Both the position numbers and the translations under genes were made by a program. Shown here one piece after another: positions 18,189-25,662 of a stretch of 64,000 nt of DNA. Position 1 is the stretch's first letter, and every line of letters starts with the position of its first letter. Where the stretch lies: contig JBBTET010000021.1 of NCBI GenBank assembly GCA_038042195.1, positions 14,103 through 78,102 on the forward strand. The letters run 5' to 3'. The DNA comes from JACRIM01 sp038042195 (GTDB lineage Bacteria; Planctomycetota; Phycisphaerae; UBA1845; UTPLA1). The notes under the pieces were generated by a model. It did no database searches. It was not told the DNA's origin and saw nothing but the letters and a program-made list of their open reading frames with translations.

Positions 18189-18223
18189 CGACGCGAAGCT
18201 CCCGACATGAAGGACGGTCAGTA

Positions 18224-19351
18224 GTGGATCGAGTATTCCCGTTCTGCTATCCCGCGCCGACGGCGTTTTACCTGTCGGCGTACATGGCCTCGCTACTGGT
18301 TCATTTGGTCTTCATGCAATATGTGCTGGCGGGAAGTGCGTATCTGGTTTTTGGACGATTCCTTGATCGGCCGATGTTTGGCGCTCGTCAACGGGGTAGT
18401 GAGTCGCCGAGTGATGACTTTCAACCCGACGTGATTCACGAAACCCTGCGAGACTGGTTGCCGTTTGCGACGAGCGCGGCCATCACTGCGGGAGTCGCGC
18501 CCCTGCTCTTTCTGCAAATCCTCTACCGCAAGAGCTTCTACACCGCGAACCTGCTTCTCTTTCACCGGTGGATGGCCATCGTGCCGGTGCTGATTGTCGG
18601 GTTTTATTTGCTATATCTCTTGAAAACTGAGCGCATCCGTCGCGGGCCTGCATGGAAGGAGTCGGCTATCGCGCTGACGGCGCTGGCCTGCTTCGGGTTC
18701 ACCGCGTGGTCCTGGACGGAGAATCACATGCTCAGCCTCGATGCAAAGTCGTGGGCCGAGGTGTACCAGCGCGGCGAGTTGATGCACCACACGCCGGGGG
18801 CGTATCTTAGAACGCTGGGATGGTTTCTCTCATCGTTCCCGGCCATGCTGCTTTTGGTCGCGTGGCAGATTCACGGACGCCGGTCGGATATTGCAACCGC
18901 CTCACGGCGACTCACCTACAAGCTCGCCGGATTGGCCAACCTCATGCTGATCTTCGGCACCACCGTGCTCCTGTACGCAATCCTATTGAAACCCACGCCC
19001 GCGCCGCATGAATCACACCAAGGCGATGCAGATGCATACGCATGGCTCCTGGCGAGTGGGATGATCATTCAATTACTCGGCTGGATGTTCCAATCTCGCC
19101 TGGATTCGCTCCGCCGAAACCTGTTGCTGGTCTGCACCGTTGGTCAACTGGCGGTACTCATTTCTATCGTGGCGGTTCGAGAATTGGGTCGCGTGGCTCG
19201 CATCGATATGGGTGAGCTGTCGCAGGCTCATGCCGACGCCTTCCGCGTGGCGGGCCTGCCGATCTTCATTTTTTTCCTGATCTTTAATGCCGCCTTGGTG
19301 GCATGGTGCATTCGCGTGGCCACACGGGGGCCGCGTCCGACTCGACCGTGA
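18224..19351 (+). CDS. membrane partner subunit of the bd-like oxidase
   Basis: A 375-residue integral membrane protein with about nine helices. It begins PFCYPAPTAFYLSAYMASLLVH-like, with His residues in the first helices (LLVHLVF, LLFHRW, TENHML, LMHHTPG), which could bind haem. It directly follows the CydA-like gene and has no independent family name I can assign; position and size suggest a CydB-like or second core subunit. GTG 18224 has AAGGA upstream and avoids overlap; the open frame extends to ATG 18152, overlapping the previous gene by 37 bases. Confidence 0.6.
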   Translation: MDRVFPFCYPAPTAFYLSAYMASLLVHLVFMQYVLAGSAYLVFGRFLDRPMFGARQRGSESPSDDFQPDVIHETLRDWLPFATSAAITAGVAPLLFLQILYRKSFYTANLLLFHRWMAIVPVLIVGFYLLYLLKTERIRRGPAWKESAIALTALACFGFTAWSWTENHMLSLDAKSWAEVYQRGELMHHTPGAYLRTLGWFLSSFPAMLLLVAWQIHGRRSDIATASRRLTYKLAGLANLMLIFGTTVLLYAILLKPTPAPHESHQGDADAYAWLLASGMIIQLLGWMFQSRLDSLRRNLLLVCTVGQLAVLISIVAVRELGRVARIDMGELSQAHADAFRVAGLPIFIFFLIFNAALVAWCIRVATRGPRPTRP

Positions 19352-19449
19352 TGCTCCACATGGCCTGTGAGTTCCCGGGAGCCTGACTCGCCGTAACTCC
19401 TGTCCCCATCAAACGCGACGGCCAAAATCCACAACTCGTGCTTGAACGC

Positions 19450-19477
19450 TTGTTTCGGACCGAGAAAATGTTATAAT
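19450..19477 (+). promoter_or_regulatory. sigma-70-type promoter with consensus -10
   Basis: TTGTTT (19450-19455), a 16-base spacer and a perfect TATAAT (19472-19477). The predicted start is near 19484, immediately before the hairpin. Confidence 0.75.
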
Positions 19478-19483
19478 CCAAGT

Positions 19484-19549
19484 CCCGGCCAGGCGCTGCG
19501 GAGTGTGCGGTTCCCCCCAACTGCGCGCCGCACCCTGGCCCTTTTTTTT
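19484..19549 (+). ncRNA. candidate small hairpin RNA (or leader attenuator) with C6 loop
   Basis: Directly after a consensus promoter lies one long hairpin. GGCCAGG (19487-19493) pairs with CCTGGCC (19534-19540), TGCGG (19497-19501) with CCGCA (19528-19532), and GTGCGGTT (19505-19512) with AACTGCGC (19519-19526) with two G-U pairs, closing a CCCCCC loop (19513-19518). Eight T residues (19542-19549) follow, as in an intrinsic terminator. The whole unit reads as a gene for an RNA of about 65 bases. A C-rich loop could pair with G-rich ribosome sites. The alternative is an attenuator for the DUF1844 gene 114 bases downstream. I recognise no known RNA family. Confidence 0.6.
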
Positions 19550-19662
19550 CCATTGTCGCCCGCCTATCCTGACAGTCCGATGGGCAGGATGTCCCCCGAT
19601 GTAGCGTTTTCCAGCCTCCTGTCACCTTTTTTAGCCAATAAAAACAACCGGAGCCAAACCCC

Positions 19663-20043
19663 ATGTCCGACGACGCACCCCGCATCCAGATTGACGACGA
19701 CTGGAAAAGTCAGGCTGCACGGGAGAAGGAGCAGCTTGCCGACAACGTCGAGCAACAAGACGTCGGTCACGGCATCCCCAAGGCAGACTTCCTCGGCCTC
19801 GTGCAACTCCTCGCCATGCAAGCCGTCATCGGACTGGGCGGATTTGCAGGACCGGGCGGCCAGGAAATCCCCCCAAACCTCGACGCCGCCAAGCACCATA
19901 TCGACTTGCTGGATGTGCTGGAAAAAAAGACCGCCAACAACCTCGATCCAACCGAGAAAGTGACCCTGGAAACGACACTGCATCAGCTACGCATGGCCTA
20001 TGTCGAAACGATGCGGGCAATGACGCAGGGCGGACCGATGTAA
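19663..20043 (+). CDS. DUF1844 family protein
   Basis: A 126-residue cytosolic protein. The family core is clear: DFLGLVQLLAMQAVIGLG, then NLDAAKHHIDLLDVLEKKT and LETTLHQLRMAYVE, three amphipathic helices. The first 35 residues are charged and probably flexible. DUF1844 proteins are widespread in planctomycetes, acidobacteria and deltaproteobacteria with no established role. ATG 19663 is preceded by GGAG. Transcription would have to read through the hairpin at 19487-19549 or start within 19550-19650. Confidence 0.85.
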   Translation: MSDDAPRIQIDDDWKSQAAREKEQLADNVEQQDVGHGIPKADFLGLVQLLAMQAVIGLGGFAGPGGQEIPPNLDAAKHHIDLLDVLEKKTANNLDPTEKVTLETTLHQLRMAYVETMRAMTQGGPM

Positions 20044-20111
20044 GGCCGATTGCGGCACCTTGTTCGATTACTGATTGGGGCGCACTCGCGATGGTAGCGC
20101 CATAATCTAAA

Positions 20112-21848
20112 TCAGGGCGCGGTCAGCAGTGCATTCACCATGCCGGGCACGTCGGCGATGCCAAGCGTGCCGCTGGCGTCGAAGTCTCCCTTGCAGATTT
20201 CAAGGGTGGTCGGTGTGCCGAGCATGGCGCTGCAGAAGCGTTGGATGTCTGCGGCGTTGAAGAACGTGTCGGCGTTGAGGTCGCCCATCGGAGGCGGGCA
20301 ACAGGCGACTGCGCAGACGGTGTTCGGGCCTTTCCAGGTGCTGCCGCCGATGAGAGCGCACTGGGCGGGCTGGAGATTGTTGATGCAGCTCGCGCCGTTG
20401 TTAAAGCAGCAGGCACCGATGGGGATGGGGCAATTGGCCTGGGCACAGGTCTGGCCGTTGTAATAGACGCCGCCCTGCGCGCCGCAGCCGGCTGGCGTGG
20501 CGGCCTCGGTGCAATTGCCGAGCGGCATGCAGCATGCACCGGTGGGGCAGGTCGCGCCGTTGCATTGATATGCCGGGCCTTGCCAGACGCTTCCGCCGAT
20601 CTGGTTGCAATCAGTCTTGATGAGGTTGATGCAGGAGGAGCCGCCGAAGCAGCACGCGCCGGTGCAGGGGTTGCTGGTGCAGTTCGTGTTATCGCCCTTG
20701 TAGAAGCCGCCGAGCGTGGCGCAGTCAGTGGACAACTGATTATTCAAACAGCTCCCATCCGGCATACAGCACGCGCCGAGGACCGGGCAGGTAAAAGTGC
20801 CGCAAGAGGTCGTCGGGCCGTTCCAGAGTCCGCCTCCGCCTTCGCAGGCGGCCTTAGTCTGCTGTTGGCAGGTGCCGTTGGCATAGCAACAGGCGCCGCT
20901 GCATGTGACGCCGCCGCACGTCGTGTTATCTCCCTTGTAGGCCCCGCCTGCCGCCATGCAATCGTCACGGCTTTGAGTATTGGCGCAGGTTCCATCGGGC
21001 AGGCAGCAGGCTCCCTTGCATAGATCAACGGTGCAGGGCACAACGACGCCCTTGAATGAGCCGCCGGCCGTTTGGCATGCGCCGGCGTTCAATTGAGTGC
21101 ATGTCCCGTCATTCATGCAGCAGGCCCCGTCGCAGGTGTTTGCGTTGCAGGTCGTGTCGTTGCCGCGATAGGAACCGCTCATGCTGGTGCATTGCGTCTG
21201 CGTTTTGATTTGACAGACTCCCGTTGGCAGGCAGCAGGCGCCTTGCGACTCGGTGCAATCGACCACTGCGCGGATGACGAAGTCGCCGGAGACGCCCAAC
21301 AGGCACGAACTAACCCATCCGAATCCAATTGCATTGATGGCGTTCTTGCCGCCTTGGCAACCGACATCGGTGACGACGCTGGGGCCGTTACCGGGATCGG
21401 GGGTATTGAGAAATCGAAACGAGACGATGAAGACCTGTCCGGTCGTCACGGGCACATTGAGTGGGATGGTTTGGCCTTCATCAAGGTAGCGGAACTCATT
21501 GAGGAAGCCATCATTCATGACCGGCCCCTGGAGGAATGCGAGTTGCGAGCCGGGGTTTGGGAAGGTGCCTCCATTGAAGATGGTAATGCTGTCTTCGATG
21601 GTTTGGCCTGTGCCGCCGGTGGCCGATCGCCAAAGGACTTGCACGGCGACGATCGTGCCATTGCAGGGGGAGGTGAGCCAGGCGGCTGCGCTTTCGTTTT
21701 CTGCGAAGCCAGCCTGAATCGTGCCGGAGCCGCCGCCGGCGAGCGAGTCGTTTTGGACGGTGACTTCGTTGGCCCGAATTGAGCCTGCGAAGAGGCTCAG
21801 TGCAATGATGAGGGACCAAGTGCAACCGCGCGATAGGACTTGACGCAT
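20112..21848 (-). CDS. secreted Cys-rich GACC-repeat protein with dockerin-like tail
   Basis: A 578-residue exported protein. ATG 21848 has GGAGG seven bases upstream and opens a classic signal peptide (about 27 residues). Residues 30-200 form a beta-rich domain of unknown type. Then come about nine modules of 35-45 residues, each starting GACC, followed by G-x-C, a Cys about 10 residues on, a GG-x5-K/G-G/W turn and a C-x4-C end (about six Cys per module, probably three disulfides). The last 55 residues form a dockerin-like pair (GDLNADTFFNAADI and GDFDASGTLGIADV). The repeats resemble a planctomycete secretome module with no defined function. Extracellular or surface location is inferred. 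Confidence 0.8.
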   Translation of the reverse strand: MRQVLSRGCTWSLIIALSLFAGSIRANEVTVQNDSLAGGGSGTIQAGFAENESAAAWLTSPCNGTIVAVQVLWRSATGGTGQTIEDSITIFNGGTFPNPGSQLAFLQGPVMNDGFLNEFRYLDEGQTIPLNVPVTTGQVFIVSFRFLNTPDPGNGPSVVTDVGCQGGKNAINAIGFGWVSSCLLGVSGDFVIRAVVDCTESQGACCLPTGVCQIKTQTQCTSMSGSYRGNDTTCNANTCDGACCMNDGTCTQLNAGACQTAGGSFKGVVVPCTVDLCKGACCLPDGTCANTQSRDDCMAAGGAYKGDNTTCGGVTCSGACCYANGTCQQQTKAACEGGGGLWNGPTTSCGTFTCPVLGACCMPDGSCLNNQLSTDCATLGGFYKGDNTNCTSNPCTGACCFGGSSCINLIKTDCNQIGGSVWQGPAYQCNGATCPTGACCMPLGNCTEAATPAGCGAQGGVYYNGQTCAQANCPIPIGACCFNNGASCINNLQPAQCALIGGSTWKGPNTVCAVACCPPPMGDLNADTFFNAADIQRFCSAMLGTPTTLEICKGDFDASGTLGIADVPGMVNALLTAP

Positions 21849-21971
21849 CTTCCATCCTCCCAGTCGGCGCATCGGCCCTCGCGCGGAATCTCCCTGACCA
21901 TTATTCCACTTTCGAGGTCATAATTCAATGGGAGTGGGAAGAAACCCGCCCTTCGAGCGAGCCAAGGGGAT

Positions 21972-22832
21972 TTAGAGGCTTTCGATGATGTCGATTCGGT
22001 CGCCGATGTCCAAGCGGGTACGGGACTTTTCGGCCCATCGTTCGGCATCGGATTTGGCGTCGAAGATCGTGAAGAGGCAACTTCCGCTCCCGGTCATGCG
22101 TACGGGGCGACCATCGATTGTGTTGAGATCGGCGTGAAGGGTTCTCAGGCGCGGCTCCAGATCGAAGGCTGCGGGTTCAAGATCGTTGAAGAGGTGCGGG
22201 GCGAGTTCGTCGGCGGGCCGCGAAGAGGCAAGCCAGGGTTTGTGGTCTCCGTGGATCGGTTGGCTCAATCGCGAATGACGACGGTATACGTCTACCGTCG
22301 AGAGGGCGAACGATGGGATGATGAGCGCGATCCAGCCTTGCCAACTTGACGGGAGCAAGTCGAGGATCTCACCACGTCCGCGAACGATGACCGGGCGCGG
22401 ATCGAGGAAAAGCCGCACGTCTGACCCGAGCGCGGCGGCGATGGTGGTGAGACGTGCGATGGGCCAGTTGAGATTCCAGAGCGTGTTTAGAGCGAGTAGC
22501 GTGGCGGCGGCGTCGCTACTGCCACCGCCGAGGCCAGCGCCGACGGGGATGCACTTGTCGAGAGTGACATGGGCATGGCACGACCGACCGGCTTCCGTGG
22601 CCAGTGCATGCGCGGCTTTCGCAATCAAATTCGTCTCGTCCGCCGCAACGGTGGGGTGGGCCGGGCGAATCGCCAATTGCCAGTTGCTCGACTCGGCGAA
22701 GGTCAATGTGTCGTACAGCGCGATGGGCGTGATCCACGATTCGATTTCGTGGAAGCCGTCGGGGCGTCGGCCGCGAATCGCCAGCGACAGATTGATCTTG
22801 GCGGGCGTTTTCAGTTGCATCGCACTGTTCAT
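21972..22832 (-). CDS. ispE: 4-diphosphocytidyl-2-C-methyl-D-erythritol kinase
   Basis: A 286-residue GHMP kinase of the MEP isoprenoid pathway, phosphorylating the 2-hydroxyl of CDP-methylerythritol. The N-terminal TPAKINLSLAI with the catalytic Lys, the ATP-binding VGAGLGGGSSDAAATLLALN loop and the C-terminal MTGSGSCLFTIF loop are all present, and length is typical. The second ATG at 22820 is an equally likely start; neither has a good ribosome site. It is followed by the next gene only after a gap and is probably monocistronic. Confidence 0.94.
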   Translation of the reverse strand: MNSAMQLKTPAKINLSLAIRGRRPDGFHEIESWITPIALYDTLTFAESSNWQLAIRPAHPTVAADETNLIAKAAHALATEAGRSCHAHVTLDKCIPVGAGLGGGSSDAAATLLALNTLWNLNWPIARLTTIAAALGSDVRLFLDPRPVIVRGRGEILDLLPSSWQGWIALIIPSFALSTVDVYRRHSRLSQPIHGDHKPWLASSRPADELAPHLFNDLEPAAFDLEPRLRTLHADLNTIDGRPVRMTGSGSCLFTIFDAKSDAERWAEKSRTRLDIGDRIDIIESL

Positions 22833-22853
22833 TGTGACAATGAGGATAGCGGA

Positions 22854-23912
22854 TCAGAACAGCGACGTCGGGTCGGCGGTCGTGGAGAGCGAGTGCCCCG
22901 CGAATCCCGCGGAAGCCGAAAACGGTGTGCCGGGGACGCCTGTGTCGACCGGCCCGCCCTGGCCTCCGCCTCCGCCGCACGCCCCGCCGCCACCGCCGCC
23001 GACTCGGAGGACCGTCAGGATCGACCCCGCGCCGCCAAGCGCGCCGGCACCGCCGCCGGTGATGTCGACCGTGCCGAGCGTGGTCGTCGGGGTGAGCAGA
23101 TGAATGATGCCGCCGCCCCCTCCCCCGCCGGGGCCGCGCGAGGTGTCGCTGGCACCGCCCGCGCCGCCTTTGACGGTGATCGATCCGCTGTTGGTGACGG
23201 TGCCCGGCGATGCGAGGATGACCACGCCTCCTGCTCCGCCGCCTTTGCCGGCCGTGCCCGCCGCGCCAAGTGCGGAGATGGTGGCACCCGTTGCGTTGAC
23301 GATCGCGGTACGGGCGAGGATGGTCACGGTTCCACCGCCTGCGCCGCCTGCGCCGGAGTTCGAACCTGCGCCGCCACCGCCACCAATGACGCCAGGGTTC
23401 AGCACGTTGCGCGCCTCGGTGATTGCCAGCCCCGTGCCGGCGCGACCGCCGGCGCGAAGCAGCGTCTCGTCGCCGATCTCTCCGCTGGAGGCCGCGCTGC
23501 TGCTGACGCCGCCCGAGGGCGCGTTGTTGGAGCCGTCGGAGCCATCGCCGAAGTGGCCCTGGCCGGCGGTGGATGCGACGGCGATAACGGACACCGCGCC
23601 GTTGTTGGTGAAGGTGCCGGTGCAGCGGATGATTGTGCCGCTGGGGACGAAAACAGTGGAGCCAGATGGAATGGTGACGTCGGTGAACTGCAAATTGCCA
23701 TTGGTCGCGATGGTGGTGAAGAATGCGGAGAGGCCGGCGGGCGCGGTGAGCGCGCCGGCGGAGCCGTCACCATAGATTCGGAGCGAGCCATCCGCGCCTG
23801 CCGGACCGATGGGTCCGATCACGCCGGGGTCCACGGGGCAGCCGCCCATGAGCAACGGGAATCCGGCGAGGAATGGTAGGCACACAAGGCGCGGGCCGCG
23901 AATGGCGAACAT
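22854..23912 (-). CDS. glycine-rich lipoprotein with short collagen-like segment
   Basis: A 352-residue lipoprotein: lipobox LLMGGC near residue 25, then a GPIGPAGADG collagen-like stretch. The rest alternates beta-strand segments (TNNGAVSVIAV, GTVTILAR, GSITVKGG) with Gly/Ala-rich turns, consistent with a right-handed beta-helix or other elongated surface protein. ATG 23912 is supported by GGAGG seven to eight bases upstream. An open frame continues upstream to 24452 but runs antisense through tRNA-Leu and is not coding. I recognise no enzyme domain. The high Gly/Ala content is reflected in unusually GC-rich DNA. Confidence 0.7.
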   Translation of the reverse strand: MFAIRGPRLVCLPFLAGFPLLMGGCPVDPGVIGPIGPAGADGSLRIYGDGSAGALTAPAGLSAFFTTIATNGNLQFTDVTIPSGSTVFVPSGTIIRCTGTFTNNGAVSVIAVASTAGQGHFGDGSDGSNNAPSGGVSSSAASSGEIGDETLLRAGGRAGTGLAITEARNVLNPGVIGGGGGAGSNSGAGGAGGGTVTILARTAIVNATGATISALGAAGTAGKGGGAGGVVILASPGTVTNSGSITVKGGAGGASDTSRGPGGGGGGGIIHLLTPTTTLGTVDITGGGAGALGGAGSILTVLRVGGGGGGACGGGGGQGGPVDTGVPGTPFSASAGFAGHSLSTTADPTSLF

Positions 23913-24026
23913 TGAAGACCTCCGGACGCGAGGCGACGATTCGGGCAATAAGGTAAGTCGGGACAGAATATCCCACAAGACTGTTGCTGGAAGCGGGGTC
24001 AGATTGTGGGTAGTCTGATGGATCAT

Positions 24027-24109
24027 GGGCGTGTGGCGGAATGGCAGACGCTGGGGATTTAAAATCCCCTGTCCGAAAGGACGTGCGGGTTCAAATCCCG
24101 CCTCGCCCA
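24027..24109 (+). tRNA. tRNA-Leu (anticodon UAA)
   Basis: An 83-base class II tRNA. The acceptor arm GGGCGTG pairs with CTCGCCC except one U-U mismatch. The D-arm contains TGGCGGAATGGCAGACGC, usual for Leu. The anticodon stem GGGGA/TCCCC frames the loop TTTAAAA with anticodon TAA. The variable arm is long (TGTCC GAAA GGACG), and the T-arm is GCGGG TTCAAAT CCCGC. No CCA is encoded. It reads UUA and UUG. Confidence 0.96.
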
Positions 24110-24367
24110 GTGGAAGAGTGAAACCACAGATTTCGCAGATGACGCAGATGTAGTTCAAAAGGAAATGGCGCGGAGGCACAAAGGGGCAGGAAGACGAATG
24201 GACAATAGAGATCGAGGTCAACTCTGGTTTCGAGGGTCGGCGTGATAGTCGAAGGTGGTGGGTTGAGGACAACCGCACCCTACGAGGCGCGGCCCGGCTT
24301 CTCAGGTGAACAATTTGCTGGTGAGTGAGCGAAGAGATAGCATTGGATCGCTCACGGGAGGCCGAAC
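24110..24367 (+). other. 258-base intergenic spacer with repeat-like fragment
   Basis: After tRNA-Leu, bases 24121-24150 contain an imperfect tandem GCAGATGACGCAGATG within an ACCACAGATTTCGCAGAT context, a motif reminiscent of dispersed intergenic repeats in environmental genomes. No gene is supported. The bases just before ATG 24368 include GGGAGG, a good ribosome site for the TPR gene. Confidence 0.4.
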
Positions 24368-25478
24368 ATGAACCGTCACATTCATAGTTTGTTTGCCGTT
24401 GTGGTCCTGCTTTGCGTGACCCCCGCAGCCCCATGCCTTGCTCAATCGACATTGTGGGACGTGTATATCACGGATGGCAATCAGGCAAAGGATCACGGCC
24501 AGTATGCCAAGGCGCTCAAGCTCTACACGCTCGCCCTCGAAGAAGCGGAGAAGTTCGGCCCGACCGATCCGCGCTTGGCAACCAGCCTGAACAATCTGGC
24601 GGGGCTGTACGACACGCAAGGCGATTACGCCAAGGCAGAGCCGCTGTACAAGCGGTCGCTGGCGATCTATGAGAAGGCCCTCGGTCCCGATCATCCCAAC
24701 GTGGCGACCAGCCTGAACAATCTGGCGGAGCTGTACCGTACTCAAGGCGATTACGCCAAGGCGGAGCCGCTGTTCAAGCGGTCGCTGGCGATCGGTGAGA
24801 AGGCCCTCGGTCCCGATCATCCCAAAGTGGCGACCAGCCTGAACAATCTGGCGGAGCTGTACCGTACTCAAGGCGATTACGCCAAGGCAGAGCCGCTGTA
24901 CAAGCGGTCGCTGGCGATCGGTGAGAAGGCCCTCGGTCCCGATCNNNNNNNNNNNNNNNNNNNNNNNNNNNNNNNNNNNNNNNNNNNNNNNNNNNNNNNN
25001 NNNNNNNNNNNNNNNNNNNNNNNNNNNNNNNNNNNNNNNNNNNNCGGAGCCGCTGTACAAGCGGTCGCTGGCGATCCGTGAGAAGGCCCTCGGTCCCGAT
25101 CACCCCAGCGTGGCGACCAGCCTGAACAATCTGGCGTTGTTGTACGACACGCAAGGCGATTACGTTAGGGCGGAGCCGCTGTACAAGCGGTCGCTGGCGA
25201 TCCGTGAGAAGGCCCTCGGCCCCGATCACCCCAGCGTGGCAACCAGCCTGAACAATCTGGCGACTCTGTACCACACACAAAGTGATTACGCCAAGGCGGA
25301 GCCGCTGTTCAAGCGATCGCTGGCGATTAGTGAAAAGGCCCTCGGTCCCGATCATCCCGACGTGGCGACCACGCTCGAAAACTATGCTCTCCTGCTTGAG
25401 AAAACAAAACGGCAGGCCGAGGCCGACAAGCTCAAGCAGCGCGCCGCGAAGATTCGCAAGGACAAGAGCAAGTCCTGA
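24368..25478 (+). CDS. exported TPR (kinesin light chain-type) repeat protein, interrupted by assembly gap
   Basis: Signal peptide at residues 1-25 (ending CLAQS), then tandem 42-residue TPR units with the core ATSLNNLA-x-LY-x-TQGDYAKAEPLYKRSLAI-x-EKALGPDHP. Three full units precede and two full units plus a degenerate last one follow a run of 100 N (24945-25044). The frame before the gap does not match the frame after it, because 100 is a placeholder length. The real gene is one continuous frame with more repeats or fewer bases than shown. The C-terminus is Lys-rich (QAEADKLKQRAAKIRK). TPR arrays of this type scaffold protein complexes; partners are unknown. Strong ribosome site GGGAGG precedes the start. 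Confidence 0.85.
24578..25375 (+). repeat. 126-base tandem repeats encoding TPR units
   Basis: Near-identical 126-base units (for example starting GCGACCAGCCTGAACAATCT) are repeated head to tail on both sides of the N gap. They explain why the assembly broke here. They are coding repeats, not CRISPR: there are no unique spacers. Confidence 0.9.
24945..25044. other. assembly gap of 100 N
   Basis: Exactly 100 N, a standard placeholder for unknown length. The flanking repeat phase requires a missing length of 69 bases plus a multiple of 126, so 100 cannot be correct. Confidence 0.95.
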
Positions 25479-25522
25479 TCGCCTGCAAACAATCTATGAG
25501 TGCCTCTTACAACCAGGGAAAC

Positions 25523-25543
25523 GCACCGACTAATAGTCGGTGC
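25523..25543. repeat. REP-like palindrome GCACCGACTA-A-TAGTCGGTGC
   Basis: A perfect 10-bp inverted repeat with one central base, followed by CACAA. The same core with the arm GCACCGACT occurs near 35018-35038, in the opposite orientation of the flanking TGTGG. It looks like a dispersed palindromic intergenic element; it could also act as a hairpin at the end of the TPR gene, 45 bases after its stop codon. Confidence 0.7.
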
Positions 25544-25662
25544 CACAAGGGTTTTAGGACGCACAATTAGTTGGTTCCACGGTTACGCTTCGGTCGATGC
25601 TGCGACCTTTACTACACCCCCGCCACGGCGGGAAGGCTGCGGGCGGACGCTTCTAATCCGGG

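Larger units (their letters stand above)
19352..19662 (+). other. 311-base intergenic region carrying a promoter and hairpin RNA
   Basis: Between the oxidase operon and the DUF1844 gene. It contains a clear promoter and a terminator-ended hairpin (annotated separately). The remaining bases 19550-19662 hold no recognised signal except GGAG nine bases before the next ATG. Confidence 0.7.

Noticed and set aside
22569..23879. 436-codon Gly/Arg/Ala-rich frame
   Set aside because: Antisense to ispE and the Gly-rich lipoprotein; composition reflects GC-rich DNA only.
23913..24452. Upstream extension of the Gly-rich lipoprotein frame
   Set aside because: It runs antisense through tRNA-Leu and gives the familiar false EAGFEPARP-type peptide; the start at 23912 has its own ribosome site and signal peptide.
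24578..25375. Possible CRISPR array
   Set aside because: The 126-base repeats are contiguous, coding and lack spacers; they encode TPR units.
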